Positions 51,628-62,859 of a DNA stretch of 64,000 bases are shown piece after piece (position 1 is the stretch's first letter; the number at the start of each line of letters is the position of its first letter). The position numbers and the translations under genes are program-made. Below the pieces are notes generated by a model. It did not search any database. It worked only from the letters and a program-made list of their open reading frames with translations, and had not been told where the DNA came from. Location: assembly GCA_010279815.1 (NCBI GenBank), contig QEOQ01000511.1, forward strand, positions 108,084 to 172,083. The letters are read 5' to 3'. Source of the stretch: Brachionus plicatilis (lineage: Eukaryota; Rotifera; Eurotatoria; Ploima; Brachionidae).

Positions 51628-53160
51628 ATGGATAGAGAAAGGAAAACCGAAGAAGATTCTTCCAAAAGTTGGGAACAAATAAAAAGTATGCATCACATGA
51701 AAGCAAAATCAATAGCTTTTAAATTGGACAAACTTACAAAAATCTACAAGCTTGAATCTGCAAAAAGCAATTAGCTCAGATTATTTTGTCGACAGAGTTA
51801 AAAATGTTTAAGACCTGAAAACTGGTCTCAATTTAAAAATCAAAGATTTGAAGTCCGAAGAACAAATTTATCAAGTGAAGATAAGGATGAAGAGCTTGAA
51901 TACCTAAAATCAAAATTGTTTTCATTATCAACTGAACTTGAAGGGAAAGAACATGAAATTAATACATTGAAAAAGGAACAACAAGTAAAATTTAAAATAA
52001 TAGAAAGTTTAACGTCAGAAGAAAATGAATACAACTTAAATAAAGATTTCTATAATTTAGTAAATGTATCAGAACATACTGAGTGAAAAAGCCAGGATAG
52101 CCCTAGTACTGATGAACAATCATCCGAGACTGAAGATCAATCAATTGAAAATAAACAAGATTATAACATTTCAATGCCAAAAACAAGTTATTGTGAGACA
52201 AGCTTTAAACAAACTCAATTCGCCAAGCAAAAAGTTAATGAACAAAATAAATTTGGAACTAAATCATATCATGAAAACAATTATGAATTTTCAAACTATG
52301 GATTGCCCCCTACTCCTATTCTAAAGGATTCTAATGATTTAAATTTAAATCAGAGCAAATTTATCTACAACACGATTTCAAATAAGTCAAATTTTAATTA
52401 CGAAGATAAAATTATGATAACCAAGACTAAACGACTTGAAAATTCTACACCGAAATTTTCTGGAAATCAAAGAGATGATGTAGACGACTGGTTATTTATG
52501 GTAAAGCAAGGATTTATATCGGCAAACATTGATAAAAAAATAAAATTAAATGCTATTGTTAATTTTGTATCAGACTTGCCGCTACTCATTCTGAAAAAAC
52601 ATATTGAATCACAAAGCAATTGGATCTCCTTCGAAAATGAACTAAAATCAACTTTCAGAAATATAAATCGTGATCAAAAGATTCGATCTGAATTAATATC
52701 TTTAAAAAACAGGGAGGGTCTATCAATTGAAAATTATGTAAGTAAATTTTTAACCCTTACTTATAAAATATCATTCATGGCAGAAGATGAAAAGATGTTT
52801 CACTTTATTCAAGGATTAAAAGAATCTACAAAAAGGGAACTCGTATGTCGTAATATCACTAAATTTAATTAAGCTATTCCCTTAGCTATTCAATTGGAAT
52901 CTTTTACAAATAGTGTTGCTAAAATTAATTATTTCAAAAATAACAAATCCAAGAATAATATTTTATTTAAAAAGCAATACAAATGATTCAATTTAGAAAA
53001 GGTTCAAAATAATAGACAAACTAAATATAAATCAGATTATTCTTGAAAGTTTAAAAATTTTTCTTCGGTCGAAAATAAAAACAAAAATGAAAAAATTATT
53101 TGTTCAAGGTGCAAACGTAAAGGACACTATGCTAATTCATGTAGATCAGACCTTAAAAAA
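51628..53160 (+). pseudogene. Gypsy-4 Gag
   Basis: ATG at 51628; one frame with several stops. The N-terminal part includes a coiled coil at 51890-52035 (EELEYLKSKLFSLSTELEGK). The open stretch 52174-52872 contains the capsid: TPKFSGNQRDDVDDWLFMVK, NWISFENELKSTFRNINRDQ, LKNREGLSIENYVSKFLTL and FHFIQGLKESTKREL (Gag helices with FIQGL). After stops near 52870, 52985 and 53045 comes a CCHC knuckle, ICSRCKRKGHYANSC (about 53098-53145). The three parts would make a normal-sized Gag. Confidence 0.85.
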
Positions 53161-53190
53161 ATTAATAGTGTCTCATTTAACTCTGATGAC

Positions 53191-53589
53191 TTGGAAAGCG
53201 ATAAAGTATATGTTTTAAATGATCCAAGTTCTGAAAAAAAGATTCCTAGCATTATTGGTAGAATTGAAGGTATCTCAATGAAAATAGGTTTGGACAGTGG
53301 TGCAACTCATTCTGTAATGAATCACATGACCGTAATTAGTAATAAATTCGAAAAATTACGTACATATAAGAGAATTAAAACCGCTACAGGTATTATTTCT
53401 GAGGCTTCTGGTGTAACTAAACCAGTAGAAGTCGATATTGGTGGGAATAAATGTATTTTAGAATTCATCGTTTTTGATCAAAATGATCATGATGTTCTTC
53501 TTGGAATAGATTGGTTCCATAAAACAAGAGCAGGAAACTTCCCAGCTCATGGTTTAATTAAATTCCCATCATGTGAGTTGAGTTTTTAA
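53191..53589 (+). CDS. Gypsy-4 aspartic protease
   Basis: 132 codons. The active site is MKIGLDSGATHSVMNHM (DSGA), followed by RIKTATGIISEASGVTKP and HDVLLGIDWFHKTRAG, the ILG-like second motif. Complete for a retropepsin of about 100 residues. It ends at a TAA, after which pol continues in a nearby frame. Confidence 0.88.
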   Translation: MESDKVYVLNDPSSEKKIPSIIGRIEGISMKIGLDSGATHSVMNHMTVISNKFEKLRTYKRIKTATGIISEASGVTKPVEVDIGGNKCILEFIVFDQNDHDVLLGIDWFHKTRAGNFPAHGLIKFPSCELSF

Positions 53590-53598
53590 AGAGACAAA

Positions 53599-54461
53599 TT
53601 GGAGTTAAGCTGTGATGTTTTTGAGGTTTTTACAGCCGATATAGATGAATTTGAACAAAAATATGATTATTTTTGGCAAACTCCTGATTTTAAAATGGTA
53701 CCAAAGAGTGAACTAAATCGATCTCAACAATTGATCTTTGAAAACCTCGGAGTTTGTTCGATCTATGAACACTCCATAAGGCTGATTAATGAATCAACGC
53801 CTCCTGTGTATACACATGCATACCGAAAATCACAAAGTGAAAGGATTTTCCTCAAAATAGAATGTGAGAAAATGGTAAACGCAAAAATAATTCGACCATC
53901 GCCCGTCAGTCGCCCTGGTCTTCTCCAGGAATAGTGGTACCTAAAAAAGATGGCTCGAAGCGATTTTGTATTGATTATAGAAAATTAAACGAATTGACTA
54001 TTACAGAAAAATGGCCTTTACCAAATATTATTGATTTACTAGATCGATTAAGGGACTCAAATTGGTTCACAGTAATTGATCTTAAATCTGGTTATTGGTA
54101 AATAAAAATGAATGAAAATTCAATCCCATTAAGTGCTTTTACCACGCCAGATGGACATTATGAATTCTTAAGATTACCTTTTGGCCTTAAGAATGCTCCT
54201 ACTGATTTTAGCAGAATAATGATTATCATATTCGGCAAACTATATTTTGTAGAAATCTATATAAATGATATCACAATACATTCAAAAAGTTTTGAAATGC
54301 ATGTCGATCATGTGAAACAAGTTTTTAATAAACTCAAAGAAGCTAATCTAAAAATAAATCCAGACAAATGTTGCTGGTTTGCAAAGGAAATAAAGGTTCT
54401 AGGACATATTATTTCCCACAATATAATAAAGATGGATCCTAAAAAGATTAGACCAATATAG
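53599..54461 (+). pseudogene. Gypsy-4 reverse transcriptase with altered catalytic box
   Basis: 53599-53934 holds the pre-RT linker and RT start (ARPSPVSRP-like). After a slip the palm continues in another frame (about 53925-54100: PKKDGSKRFCIDYRKLNE, PNIIDLLDRLRDSNWF, DLKSGYW) to a TAA at 54100, then 54108-54461: SIPLSAFTTPDGHYEFLRLP, FGLKNAPTDFSRIM and VEIYINDITIHSKS. The YxDD box here reads YIND, so one catalytic Asp is lost. About 30 codons of the connection domain are missing after 54455. Confidence 0.88.
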
Positions 54462-54498
54462 ACGTTTCGTTAAAAATTTCTCTACCATTGCACAACCA

Positions 54499-55152
54499 TT
54501 GTTTAAGCTATGTTCAAAAAATATTAAATTTGAGTGGGACAAAAAATGCGAAGAAGCATTTGGAAACTTAAAAATCAAATTATGCTCATACCCGATACTT
54601 AGAATATTTGACCCACAACATCCTTGTGTTTTGTACGTAGATGCATCTGGCTTCGCTTTAGGAGCTGTACTAACGCAAAAAGATGAAGAAGGAAAGGAAT
54701 ATATTGTTTCATTTGCATCAAGATTACTGTCTAAATCTGAATTAAATCTCACAATAACCGAAAAAGAATGCTTAAGCATCATTTTTGGTCTCAAAGAATT
54801 CAGAAATTATTTGCATGGAACGAAATTTCTTCTTGTTGTTGATCCTTGGGCACTCGTTTGGTTAAAATCAATTCGCGATCCATCAGCAAAATTAACCAGA
54901 TGGATATTATTGCTTCAAGATTTTGATTTCGACGTAATACATAGAAAGGGATCACAACACTGTAATGCTGACGCATTAAGTAGACCAGTAATAAATTTTA
55001 TAATAAATTTATCATCAGTTGTGCAAGACAAAATTGTTGAAAACGAAACATGGGACAATACAAACCTATTACATTTTATACAATTCAACAAGGTTCCTAG
55101 CAACTTATCGAACAGAGAAGAACGTAAACTAAAGAATATTAAAAAACGATAA
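54499..55152 (+). CDS. Gypsy-4 RNase H and start of integrase linker
   Basis: 217 codons. EWDKKCEEAFGNLKIKL starts the domain, then VLYVDASGFALGAVLTQK, NLTITEKECLSIIFGLKEF, VVDPWALVWLK (usually TDHxALxWL) and RKGSQHCNADALSRP, the conserved end. The Asp and Glu residues of the RNase H core are present; the Thr-Asp-His of the third motif is altered to Val-Asp-Pro. Downstream, 55155-55370 shows the integrase finger (HNFGHFRTESTYNRLKDNYF then CSTCQRN). Confidence 0.85.
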   Translation: MFKLCSKNIKFEWDKKCEEAFGNLKIKLCSYPILRIFDPQHPCVLYVDASGFALGAVLTQKDEEGKEYIVSFASRLLSKSELNLTITEKECLSIIFGLKEFRNYLHGTKFLLVVDPWALVWLKSIRDPSAKLTRWILLLQDFDFDVIHRKGSQHCNADALSRPVINFIINLSSVVQDKIVENETWDNTNLLHFIQFNKVPSNLSNREERKLKNIKKR

Positions 55153-55154
55153 AG

Positions 55155-55500
55155 ATTTGAAAATAACAAGCTTTATATTCTTAAACGAAAAAAGTTACTT
55201 GAAATTCCTAGAATAAACGATAGAGATGATATAATATTAAAGGCTCATAATTTCGGCCATTTTCGAACAGAGTCAACATACAATAGACTTAAAGATAATT
55301 ATTTTTGGTATAAGATGATTGAAGATATAAAAAAAAATTGTGATGAAATGTTCAACTTGTCAAAGAAATGGTAAATCTGTAAAATATTATCATCCTGCGT
55401 TAGCGACGGATGTAAGCAATGCTTTCAAAAGAGTCTGTGTTGATTTGCTTTTAGGTTTAGGTTTTAGCAAAAAACCAAAAAATACTTCATATATTTTACA
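55155..55500 (+). pseudogene. Gypsy-4 integrase remnant: HHCC finger, core deleted
   Basis: The two His in AHNFGHF and the CxxC in KCSTCQRNG are present in different frames; then ATDVSNAFKRVCVDLLLGLG resembles the first strand with the catalytic Asp. After KKPKNTSYIL at about 55495 the rest of the core (second Asp, Glu) and the C-terminal domain are missing and env-like coding begins. Confidence 0.7.
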
Positions 55501-55504
55501 AGAT

Positions 55505-57140
55505 TATTTAAAAGTTCACAAATATAAAATGATAGGAAAATTAGCTTTCCAAAAATTTTACTTGTTTGGAAAACTTTCAAATCAAGTTTTTGGTAATGGA
55601 TACCAGTGTGAAAAGAAGAAACATTTCCTGATAACATCAATGTCATTCTTTGGACAAAAATATGAATCACTTAGAACAGAAAATATTATAATTAATGAAA
55701 ATGAATGCAAAATAATGGTTCTTTCAAAAAATGTAACGAATACAACATGAATTGCGTGGGAGAACACTGTAGTTTTTCAAAAATACCGGAATCAAGATAT
55801 TCTTGGATGCAGGACCTTTCAGTAACAAGTTATTCTTGTAAAGTAACACCAAAAATTATATCAGCAAAAAAGGAAAATGATACATTATTCAATAGTAATT
55901 GTAAAGCTACAGACCTTAAATGCATTCTAGACAATTCAATAATTATTTGGGATAGAGTGGTTATTCATGAATGTCCCAGCTATGAAATATTTATCAGCTA
56001 TGAAAAATTTGCTTTAAAAATTGATAGTGAAGTATTAATAAGCGAATCAAGTTTAGTTTTTCAAGTAGATAAAGTTGAAAATCATTGTGATTTAAATCTA
56101 ATCACAACAATGGAGGGGACATACATAGGTATAAAACAAATGAACTTGTTACAAAAACACTTAAAGAAAATTCAAATGTTGAAATTTTAAAAGAACTCCT
56201 ATTATCAAACATTGATTTTAACTCTTTCAAAGAAGCCGAAGACAAAAATATGATTTTGTACAATGAATGTTTAATGTTTAAAGAAATATTAAAACTTTAC
56301 TCTCTTTTAAACGATGAATATATAAATCATTTTACAAGCAATGGAGATTCTATCACAATTTATGTCAATATGAAAACTATATATTTGGCAGAATGTGTGC
56401 CAACTAATGTTATCAACATTGTCCTAAATAACAACGTTTCTGTAGAAAACAATGAATATGGTTTTGAAAAGCAACCAGTAATTTTTTATTCAAATAATAA
56501 GTCTTATGATGGTTTCCTAAACACAGATGGTTTAATAACTAAAACAACCAAGAAAGTGAAATGAAGAACGTTATACCAGATTCAAAAAATAAAAAGCACA
56601 AAATTTAGTTTAATAAGAAATGAACAGAGGTCATCAATTATAGCAAATGAAAATATTAACTATTATACGATCGATTATCTAGCGAATAAAATCAAAAATT
56701 TTGATGCACATCATAACCCACTTATTTTAAAAAACATGGATTTTCTATCTCTCTACCGAGAAACAGTTAATAATGAAATGATAGATGAATTTTTGCTAAC
56801 AAATAATGATGACAATACGCAAGCAAGGTCAAAAATCATCGATACAGAATTTCAACTAGAAGAGAAGAAAAAATATTTATTTAACAAATTTTACTTCTCC
56901 ATATTTTCAATAATTTTTTTAATTTTAAGTTTATTTGGTTTTTAATTTGGATTAAAGTTAATTAATAAACGCAAAAAAGTAAAAAACAATACTGATACGA
57001 ACTTGAGATTAACTACATTAGTAACAAACTCCGAACAAGATAAGTCAATAGAAGAAGAAAAATCTCTTCACCATTTCAAGACAAACCAAAAAAAAACTGA
57101 TAGTTTGGACTCGGTTACTAAAGAATTAATTAATCAATAA
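55505..57140 (+). pseudogene. Gypsy-4 envelope-like protein (broken)
   Basis: Env-like because of its position between integrase and 3' LTR, a Cys-rich ectodomain-like stretch (several Cys in 55745-56110, such as CVGEHCSF, CKATDLKCILD, HECPSYEIF), Asn-rich potential glycosylation sites, and one C-terminal hydrophobic helix at about 56885-56945 (FYFSIFSIIFLILSLF) followed by a basic, Lys/Asn-rich tail to 57138. At least three frame changes and two stops, including one just after the helix. No fusion peptide or furin site was identified with confidence, and the viral family of origin cannot be told from motifs. It is non-functional as it stands. Confidence 0.6.
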
Positions 57141-57190
57141 AAGAAAAAAAATTTCAAAAATGGTTGATTCGAGGACGAATTACAATTTTC

Positions 57191-57330
57191 ATGGTGGGGA
57201 TATGTTACAGTATATAACCGACTCTCCATAGTTTTGTTTATATTGATTTTAAACAGTAGATTAATATTTATGGATAACATAAATATTTAGAAGCAATGAT
57301 TTTAGATCCGCTATCAAACAACAGTTTATA
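57191..57330 (+). repeat. Gypsy-4 purine tract and truncated 3' LTR
   Basis: GGTGGGGATA precedes TGTTACAG at 57203. The LTR is cut after TTTATA (57330), where the 5' region of LINE-A begins (ATTCACATGCAATC). Confidence 0.85.
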
Positions 57331-57526
57331 ATTCACATGCAATCTGATTTTTTTTGTTGATGAGTATCTTTTTAATTACTTGCATCTGATCACCAAAATA
57401 GCGGAAAAAATTGGAAAAAATTCGAAATTACTAATTTGACTGTTTTTAACCCATTATTCAATTTGAGTTGTATTACTCCTTGAAGATGTAGTGCGAAAAT
57501 TTCGAAAATCAATTTTTTAATGTTCC

Positions 57527-58228
57527 TTGGTCTCTTATCTACATTTGGACAATAAACTAGATGAATACAGTGTTGTTATTGAAACATATAGCCCACAAAT
57601 TGTAGCAGTTAGTGAGACTTGGTTTAAGAGCTTCTCAATTACGAACGTTAAAGGATACAAATTGTACAGAAAGGACAGAAGTGATGGACGCAGAGGCGGT
57701 TGTGTATGTCTCTACATTGATGAAAAAATCGACTCATTTGAATTAAATGATGCAGGTTTTAATTTAAGTAAAATAGAACAAATTTGTGTAGTAAGTAATT
57801 TTAGCTGTGAAAAATATTTAGTTGGCTGTCTTTATAGGCCAAACGATTTTGTTGATATGAACGATTTCGATTTAGTCTTCAAACAAGCTAAAGACTATGT
57901 GAACGAGATAGGTTATAAGGATCTTCTAATAATGGGTGACCTTAACTTTCCATCAATCATCTGGTCAAATGGCTGTGTGTCAAAAATCTTAAATGAAAAT
58001 GGACTCGAACATAAATTCAGAGAGACACTAAGCGATACTTTTCTATATCAGCATGTAAATATCCCAACTTTTCAAATGTCAAACGAAAAAGCTCTCAACA
58101 CTTTGGAATTGATTTTCACGACTCAGCCTGGCAGTGTGCATGCAATCGATACAAAATTTGTTCTTGGCAACATCAATAAAGGACATCTGGTTATCTTTTT
58201 CAATTTTTGTTCTCAGAAACAAGGTTAG
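57527..58228 (+). pseudogene. LINE-A ORF2: apurinic-type endonuclease
   Basis: 233 codons. The endonuclease has QIVAVSETWFKSFSITNVKG (the Glu in SETW), RRGGCVCLYIDE, VGCLYRPN, LLIMGDLNFPSIIW (GDLN), and a terminal NINKGHLVIFF where S-D-H is usual, so one of the catalytic residues (Asp of SDH) appears replaced. The N-terminal strand (usually xNVRSL) is missing. The frame ends at TAG, and RT continues one frame over. Confidence 0.85.
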
Positions 58229-59650
58229 TAACGAATCAAATAGCTTTAAAAAATTTGTTTATAATAAATCTGTCTTTGGAAAAATTTCTCATTTTCTATC
58301 ATTTTCTAATGAGCTAATGAATAGTCAGCTTCCAATACAATTCAGATCAGCAAATATTACTCCATTGAATAAAAAAGTTGATAAATCAACAGCAAGCAAT
58401 TATCGTCCTGTGTCTTTAACTTTAATTCCTAGCAAAATTATGGAAAGCATAATAAGAACCAAAATGGAAGACTATCTTTATAAGAATAATATTATATCTA
58501 AAGAACAGCATTGATTTGTTAAGAATAAGTCATGTACATCTAATCTTCTGGAAACGCTAGATTTCATCTCAATGAGTCTAGACAAAAGTATTCCTGTTGA
58601 TGTGATTCTGCTAGATTTTGCGAAAGCATTTGATACTGTTCCGCACAGACGACTAATAACTTAATTGAAAGCGTATGGCTTTGATGGTCCTTCACTAAAA
58701 TGGATTGAAGCTTTCTTGAAAAATAGAAGATAACGAGTTATTCAAGGTGAAATTTTGTCGGATTGGGTTGAGATTTTTAGCGGTGTACCACAAGGGTCAG
58801 TGATTGGTCCACTATTGTTCGTATTGTATATTAATAATCTACCTAAAGGAATAGAGAATATTGTGAAATTGTATGCAGATGATACTAAAATTTTCTCTCT
58901 AATGGTTTTAGAAATAAGCGCCGCGAAACAACGATCAGATTTAGATTTTAATTTTCAAGTGGACTCAAGATTGGCTTCTTCTCTTCAACACATCAAAATG
59001 TGTGGTTATGCATTATGGTCAAAAAACAAAGAATTTCCTTATTTTATTAATGGTAATAAGTTATCAACGTCAGAAACCGAAAGAGATCTTGGAGTTATTT
59101 TCAATACAAATCTTAAATGGAAAACTCAAGTGATAGAGGCTACAAACAAAGCAAATCAAATTTCAGGTCGCATCAGAAAGTCATTCGCTCGTTTTGATTG
59201 TAAGTTATTAAGATCTTTGTATTTAACTTTTGTTCGTCCTCTTTTGGAATTTGCGGTACCCGTATGGTCTCCAATTCTTAAGTCTGACTGTGAGAACGTT
59301 GAAAGGATTCAACTCAAAGCTAAGAAATTTGTTTCGTCAATTAGAAACAAACCGTATGAAAGCAGATTGAAGGCTTTGAACATTCCAAATCTGGTGGAAA
59401 GAAGAAAAAGAGGTGATCTAATTCAATTATACAATTTCATGCATGGAATAGAATCGGTTGAAAAAAGCAACAATTTTAATGTCACACAAAACCAAGGAAG
59501 AGGTCACTGCCTCAAATATCACAAAGTAATATCGAGGCTCCAACATAGAAATAACTTTTTTTTCAACAGAACCGCTAACATATGAAACTCGCTGCCAAAT
59601 GAATTCGCTGGCTAGTCAGCTTCAGTCAAAACTAATACAAGTACTACTAC
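58134..59650 (+). pseudogene. LINE-A ORF2: reverse transcriptase and C-terminus
   Basis: Useful coding starts near 58228 (VSNESNSFKKFV). RT motifs: FRSANITPLNKKVDKSTASN, YRPVSLTLIPSKIMES, VDVILLDFAKAFDTVPHRRL, FSGVPQGSVIGPLLFVLYIN and KLYADDTKIFSL (YADD intact). Thumb and C-terminus: TSETERDLGVIFNTNLKW, RIRKSFARFDCKLLRSLYLT, FVRPLLEFAVPVWSP, KALNIPNLVERRKRGDLIQ, and a last block with NFFFNRTAN. Stops occur at about 58512, 58662 and 58731 and again at 59583. This is typical of the jockey/CR1 group. 55-60 residues after YADD appear shortened relative to relatives. Confidence 0.88.
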
Positions 59651-59779
59651 TAAAATATGACTCTTTAATAATGTAATTAAAAGATAATCAAAGCAATATT
59701 ATTTTCATTTTTTTATCGTGATCATTAAAATTCGATCATGAATTCAATTTGACAATTCTAAAATTTGTATTTTTTTAAC

Positions 59780-60190
59780 TTACTTACTGTTTGTGAAGTC
59801 ATCCGGTCTCAAAGAACTAGAAACTATCAATTGTCCTAAGTGCACTTTAAATTTGAATTTTTCACCTTTTTCTAGACTCTTTATCCATGATTTGGGAAAT
59901 TTTTCGTCTGGGATAAAATTTGATAAATCCAATAATTCTTTATCCTTGGAACTTTTTTTTGAAATTAAAAAAGCAAATATACCATCATAAAGTGTCGCGG
60001 AATCTTTAAAATTTTCCAATTTGATCATTTCAGTTTGTTTGATTATTGAAATAATCTTATGACGATTAGTTTCAATCTCATTTACAGCTTCTTCTGTTTT
60101 GAAGAACAAAATCGCCTTCTCACATTCAATATCAATTTCATTGATTAAATTTGAGTAGTAATCAATTATTTCTTTTCTCTTTTCTTCCAT
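59780..60190 (-). CDS. Coiled-coil protein, first exon (unidentified)
   Basis: ATG at 60190; 134 codons MEEKRKEIIDYYSNLINEID, a Glu/Lys/Ile-rich helical stretch (ECEKAILFFKTEEAVNEIET), FAFLISKKSSKDKEL, FIPDEKFPKSWIKSLEKGEK and GQLIVSSSLRPDDF. A strong donor CA/GTAAGTAAG lies at 59787, so the visible stop at 59780 is probably in an intron and further exons once lay to the left, where LINE-A now is. The upstream ~220 bp is repeated at 62880-63145. Fairly even helical composition and an open frame suggest a real gene or recent copy; no domain recognised. Confidence 0.6.
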   Translation of the reverse strand: MEEKRKEIIDYYSNLINEIDIECEKAILFFKTEEAVNEIETNRHKIISIIKQTEMIKLENFKDSATLYDGIFAFLISKKSSKDKELLDLSNFIPDEKFPKSWIKSLEKGEKFKFKVHLGQLIVSSSLRPDDFTNSK

Positions 60191-60410
60191 TAACCAAAAT
60201 TTTTTAATTCGTTTTCTTAAATTCTTTAATAAATAAGTAATATGTTTGGAACTCTATAGCAACAATATATAAATATATAGAGGTTAACTCTATAGCAACA
60301 CTATGTCGCAATAAAATATTTTATTGCAACCTTATATACGGTAAAAAAAAATAAAAAAAAGACAGAAAATAGGCGAGCATTATGTTTAATACAATACTTA
60401 ATATTAAATT
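60191..60410. repeat. Upstream region of the coiled-coil gene, direct repeat of 62880-63145
   Basis: CTCTATAGCAACAATATATAAATATATA, CTCTATAGCAACACTATGTCGCAATAAAATA and GACAGAAAATAGGCGAGCATTATGTTTAATAC are shared with 62880-63145 in the same orientation. It includes two CTCTATAGCAACA units that may be promoter elements or a small MITE. Confidence 0.85.
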
Positions 60411-61330
60411 GACTTGAAATTTTGTTGATTCTTTCTAAATTCAATTTTTTTTAATTTAATTCATATTAAGATTTTGAGAGTTACCCTAGTAAAATCCGAA
60501 TCAAATTTAATTTTTAATTCGCCATTTCTTTTAAATTAAAAAAATTAAATTTTTAAATATGAATTTTTACTTATTAGTTCTCCATGTATTAATTTTTAAG
60601 TTTTACATAAATAAATTAATAAGACATAGTTTTTTAGTAAAAATATTCACATTAATTTATAGATTAATAGTGTTAAATTAATTTAAAAAAGTACAAAATT
60701 TTTTTGATTAATTTTTGAAAATTTTTTATTAAATAGAGCACAATATTATGAGAAAGATTATACTGATATTATAGCTATTTAGTCAACTAAAACAAACGCT
60801 TTTCTTTTTACCTCCTAAAAAAACAATTGCTTAATCAATGAAACTTAAAAACTTTCCAGGAAAAAGTAATAAACTTATCCGCTTCAAATGGTACCCTTCA
60901 AAATTCTCATATCAATTAGTTGTCCATATTCTATCAACCATTAAATTAAAGCTAAACTTCTCCAATCTATCGTAACCTCAGATTTATTCTTAATCTAAAT
61001 TAAAATAATTTATTTTATTTTGTTTAGAAAAAATGTTAACAATCTTGGAGGTTCATCACTAAAAAAGTAATTATTGAAGTAAACTTTGTAATAAAAAACA
61101 AACTAGATTATCGCGTGCGATTCCTACCAACAAAGAGGAAATTCCATGATGGAATTTTAAAAATACGCTGAAACTGAACCTCAAGAAGCTTGATAAACCA
61201 GTTTACCACCAAGTTATCTTCGAATTACTTGACCATGTCTTAAGTCGATTCCAAAAAAAACAAATCACATCGATTTAAAATTTTGCTTCAAACAAATTTT
61301 GGATAATCGAATTAAATTCCACGCTAAAAC
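60411..61330. other. Spacer, probably 5' region of LINE-B
   Basis: AT-rich to 60780; from about 60790 the composition becomes richer in C (AAACTTTCCAGG, CACATCGATT), which fits a LINE 5' leader, but no frame was recognised before 61340. Confidence 0.4.
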
Positions 61331-61339
61331 TAAAACCAT

Positions 61340-62174
61340 TTGTTCGTATGTCCAGTTAAATTAAACGATCAAGAATTCAAACTTGAAGGCGTCAACAAAG
61401 TTATAGATCCAAGAAGATTTTGTACATTCCGAATTCATTTTTTACCCACAAATATCAACACGCAACTACTTCACAACTTTTTCAACGTTTTGAAAATCGA
61501 TGGACTCAAGATTGAAGACATTTCGGAGGAAACATACAAAGACAGCACCATTAAAAACGAAGTCAAACGAGTTAAAATCTCTTTTCCGAAAGATGCCGAT
61601 CCAATAATTTTAAAGTTTATCTGGACCAACAGTTATGTATGTGTTAAAATGTGTTTTTAATATAGCTGGACAAAAGCCAAAGTGTTACTTTTGTAATGAT
61701 GACGGGCACAACATTGCAAAGTGCCCATTCAAACAGTCAATTTGTGGCAAATGTCAACAAAAAGGGCACTTAACCCAAAAATGTTCTTTGGCTGAAAAGT
61801 TAAGATCACTCGAGCGTAGTTAAATTGACTATAGTGATCTATATATCAATGAAACTGATCAAACTAAACCTTCAAAAAATTTTGAGTCCTACACTGCATC
61901 TCCAAAAAATCCTGAGTTTTCAGAAATGTGTAATATGGAACAAAAATCAGCATCTAGTGACACCAGTCTTAACACCCCAGTCCTAGAAAATTTGACTTGT
62001 CAAAAACCGAGTGATGACCAGTCTCAGGTCATTAGCCAGAACAAATCAAATCCGAAAACAAATCACACTCCAGTTTTTACAAGAAAACCGTCCCAAACGT
62101 CAATCAGAAAGCGAATCGAAAAACCAACCGAAAAAACAGTTGACAAGTCGTTAAGAAGAAGAGGACGCATTTGA
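61340..62174 (+). pseudogene. LINE-B ORF1 with PRE/C2HC domain and CCHC knuckles
   Basis: 61340-61660 reads DPRRFCTFRIHFLPTNINT, then LKIDGLKIEDISEETYKDS and VKRVKISFPKDADPIILKFI, the pattern of the ORF1 domain preceding zinc knuckles. The next frame (61635-61823) has two knuckles, CYFCNDDGHNIAKC and CGKCQQKGHLTQKC. After a stop at 61821 a Ser/Thr/Asn-rich tail (61926-62174) ends in KSLRRRGRI. This is the Gag-like ORF1 of jockey/I-type LINEs, quite different from the coiled-coil ORF1 at 50306. Confidence 0.82.
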
Positions 62175-62279
62175 GAGCTTTATTTCGAATGACTCAATTA
62201 CGAATTCTGATCAGAATCATGTCCAAAATCGAAAGGAAGAGCTTAATCTTGATTTGAAAATATATGGGGACAATTTAAA

Positions 62280-62640
62280 GCGACAGGACGAAATCAAATT
62301 CTTAGGCATCAGATTTGACTCACGGCTAACCTTTAGTCCATTGATTGATGAATTAAAATAGCGTTGCAACTCTAGGCTAATTTTAATTAAAATTTTATCT
62401 AATAAAAGCTGGCGTCTACATCACAGAACACTTTGAAATTTATATAAATCGCTTATTGGTTCCATTTTAGACTATAATTTTCCCTGTTTAAACTCTTTAT
62501 CTGATACTAACATTAAAAAACTTCAAACTATTCAAAACTCAGCAGTTCGATTCATCTCTAAATTAAGGTTTGACACCCCCTCAAGCATTTTAAACCACGA
62601 GGCCTAAAACAAATTAAAATTTCATTCATTTTATTTCCTT
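62280..62640 (+). pseudogene. LINE-B ORF2 C-terminus
   Basis: EIKFLGIRFDSRLTFSPLID (the LGI.FD.LTF block after RT), then RCNSRLILIKILSNKSWRLH, LYKSLIGSILDYNFPCLNSL and LQTIQNSAVRFISKLRFDTP; stops interrupt three times. Endonuclease and catalytic RT are missing, so ORF1 is joined to the thumb by an internal deletion of several kb. Confidence 0.82.
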
Positions 62641-62800
62641 TTCAAATTTCAATCATTTAACTATATTTTTTAATTCTTATTTTATTCAGTAACTTCTATT
62701 TTAATCATTTTTTTAATTTATTTTTTATTTTTCTCTTAAGGAGCTAACGCTCGATACAGGTTTACAAATAAATAATAATAAAATTTTAAATACCAAAGGC
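62641..62800 (+). repeat. LINE-B 3' UTR with GAGC hairpin
   Basis: T-rich leader, then GGAGCTAACGCTCGATACAGG and an AATAATAATAAAA tail. It shares leader and hairpin with 965-1047, indicating that the LINE fragment at 544 belongs to the same family. Confidence 0.7.
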
Positions 62801-62859
62801 GAAAAGAGTTTTATTACTCAAAGCCTTTTTATTATTAAATAAACTATTGAAAAAAAAAT

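Larger units (their letters stand above)
51220..57330 (+). mobile_element. Gypsy-4: env-bearing LTR retrotransposon, 3' truncated
   Basis: 5' LTR 51220-51598 (379 bp, TGTTAC...GTAACA), then primer site TGGTAGCAGCGAATG. Coding order on the plus strand is gag, CCHC knuckle, protease, RT, RNase H, integrase finger, env-like frame, purine tract and only the first 128 bp of the 3' LTR (57203-57330), where LINE-A sequence starts. Frames contain many stops and slips, so the copy is old. Env-like coding after pol makes it errantivirus-like in plan. Confidence 0.9.
57331..59660 (+). mobile_element. LINE-A: endonuclease/RT non-LTR retrotransposon
   Basis: 5' region shared with 35602-36745 (reversed), then ORF2 pieces. 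The 3' end is near 59660, with no poly(A); the sequence turns into a coiled-coil host gene within 120 bp. It is preceded directly by the Gypsy-4 LTR stump. Confidence 0.85.
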
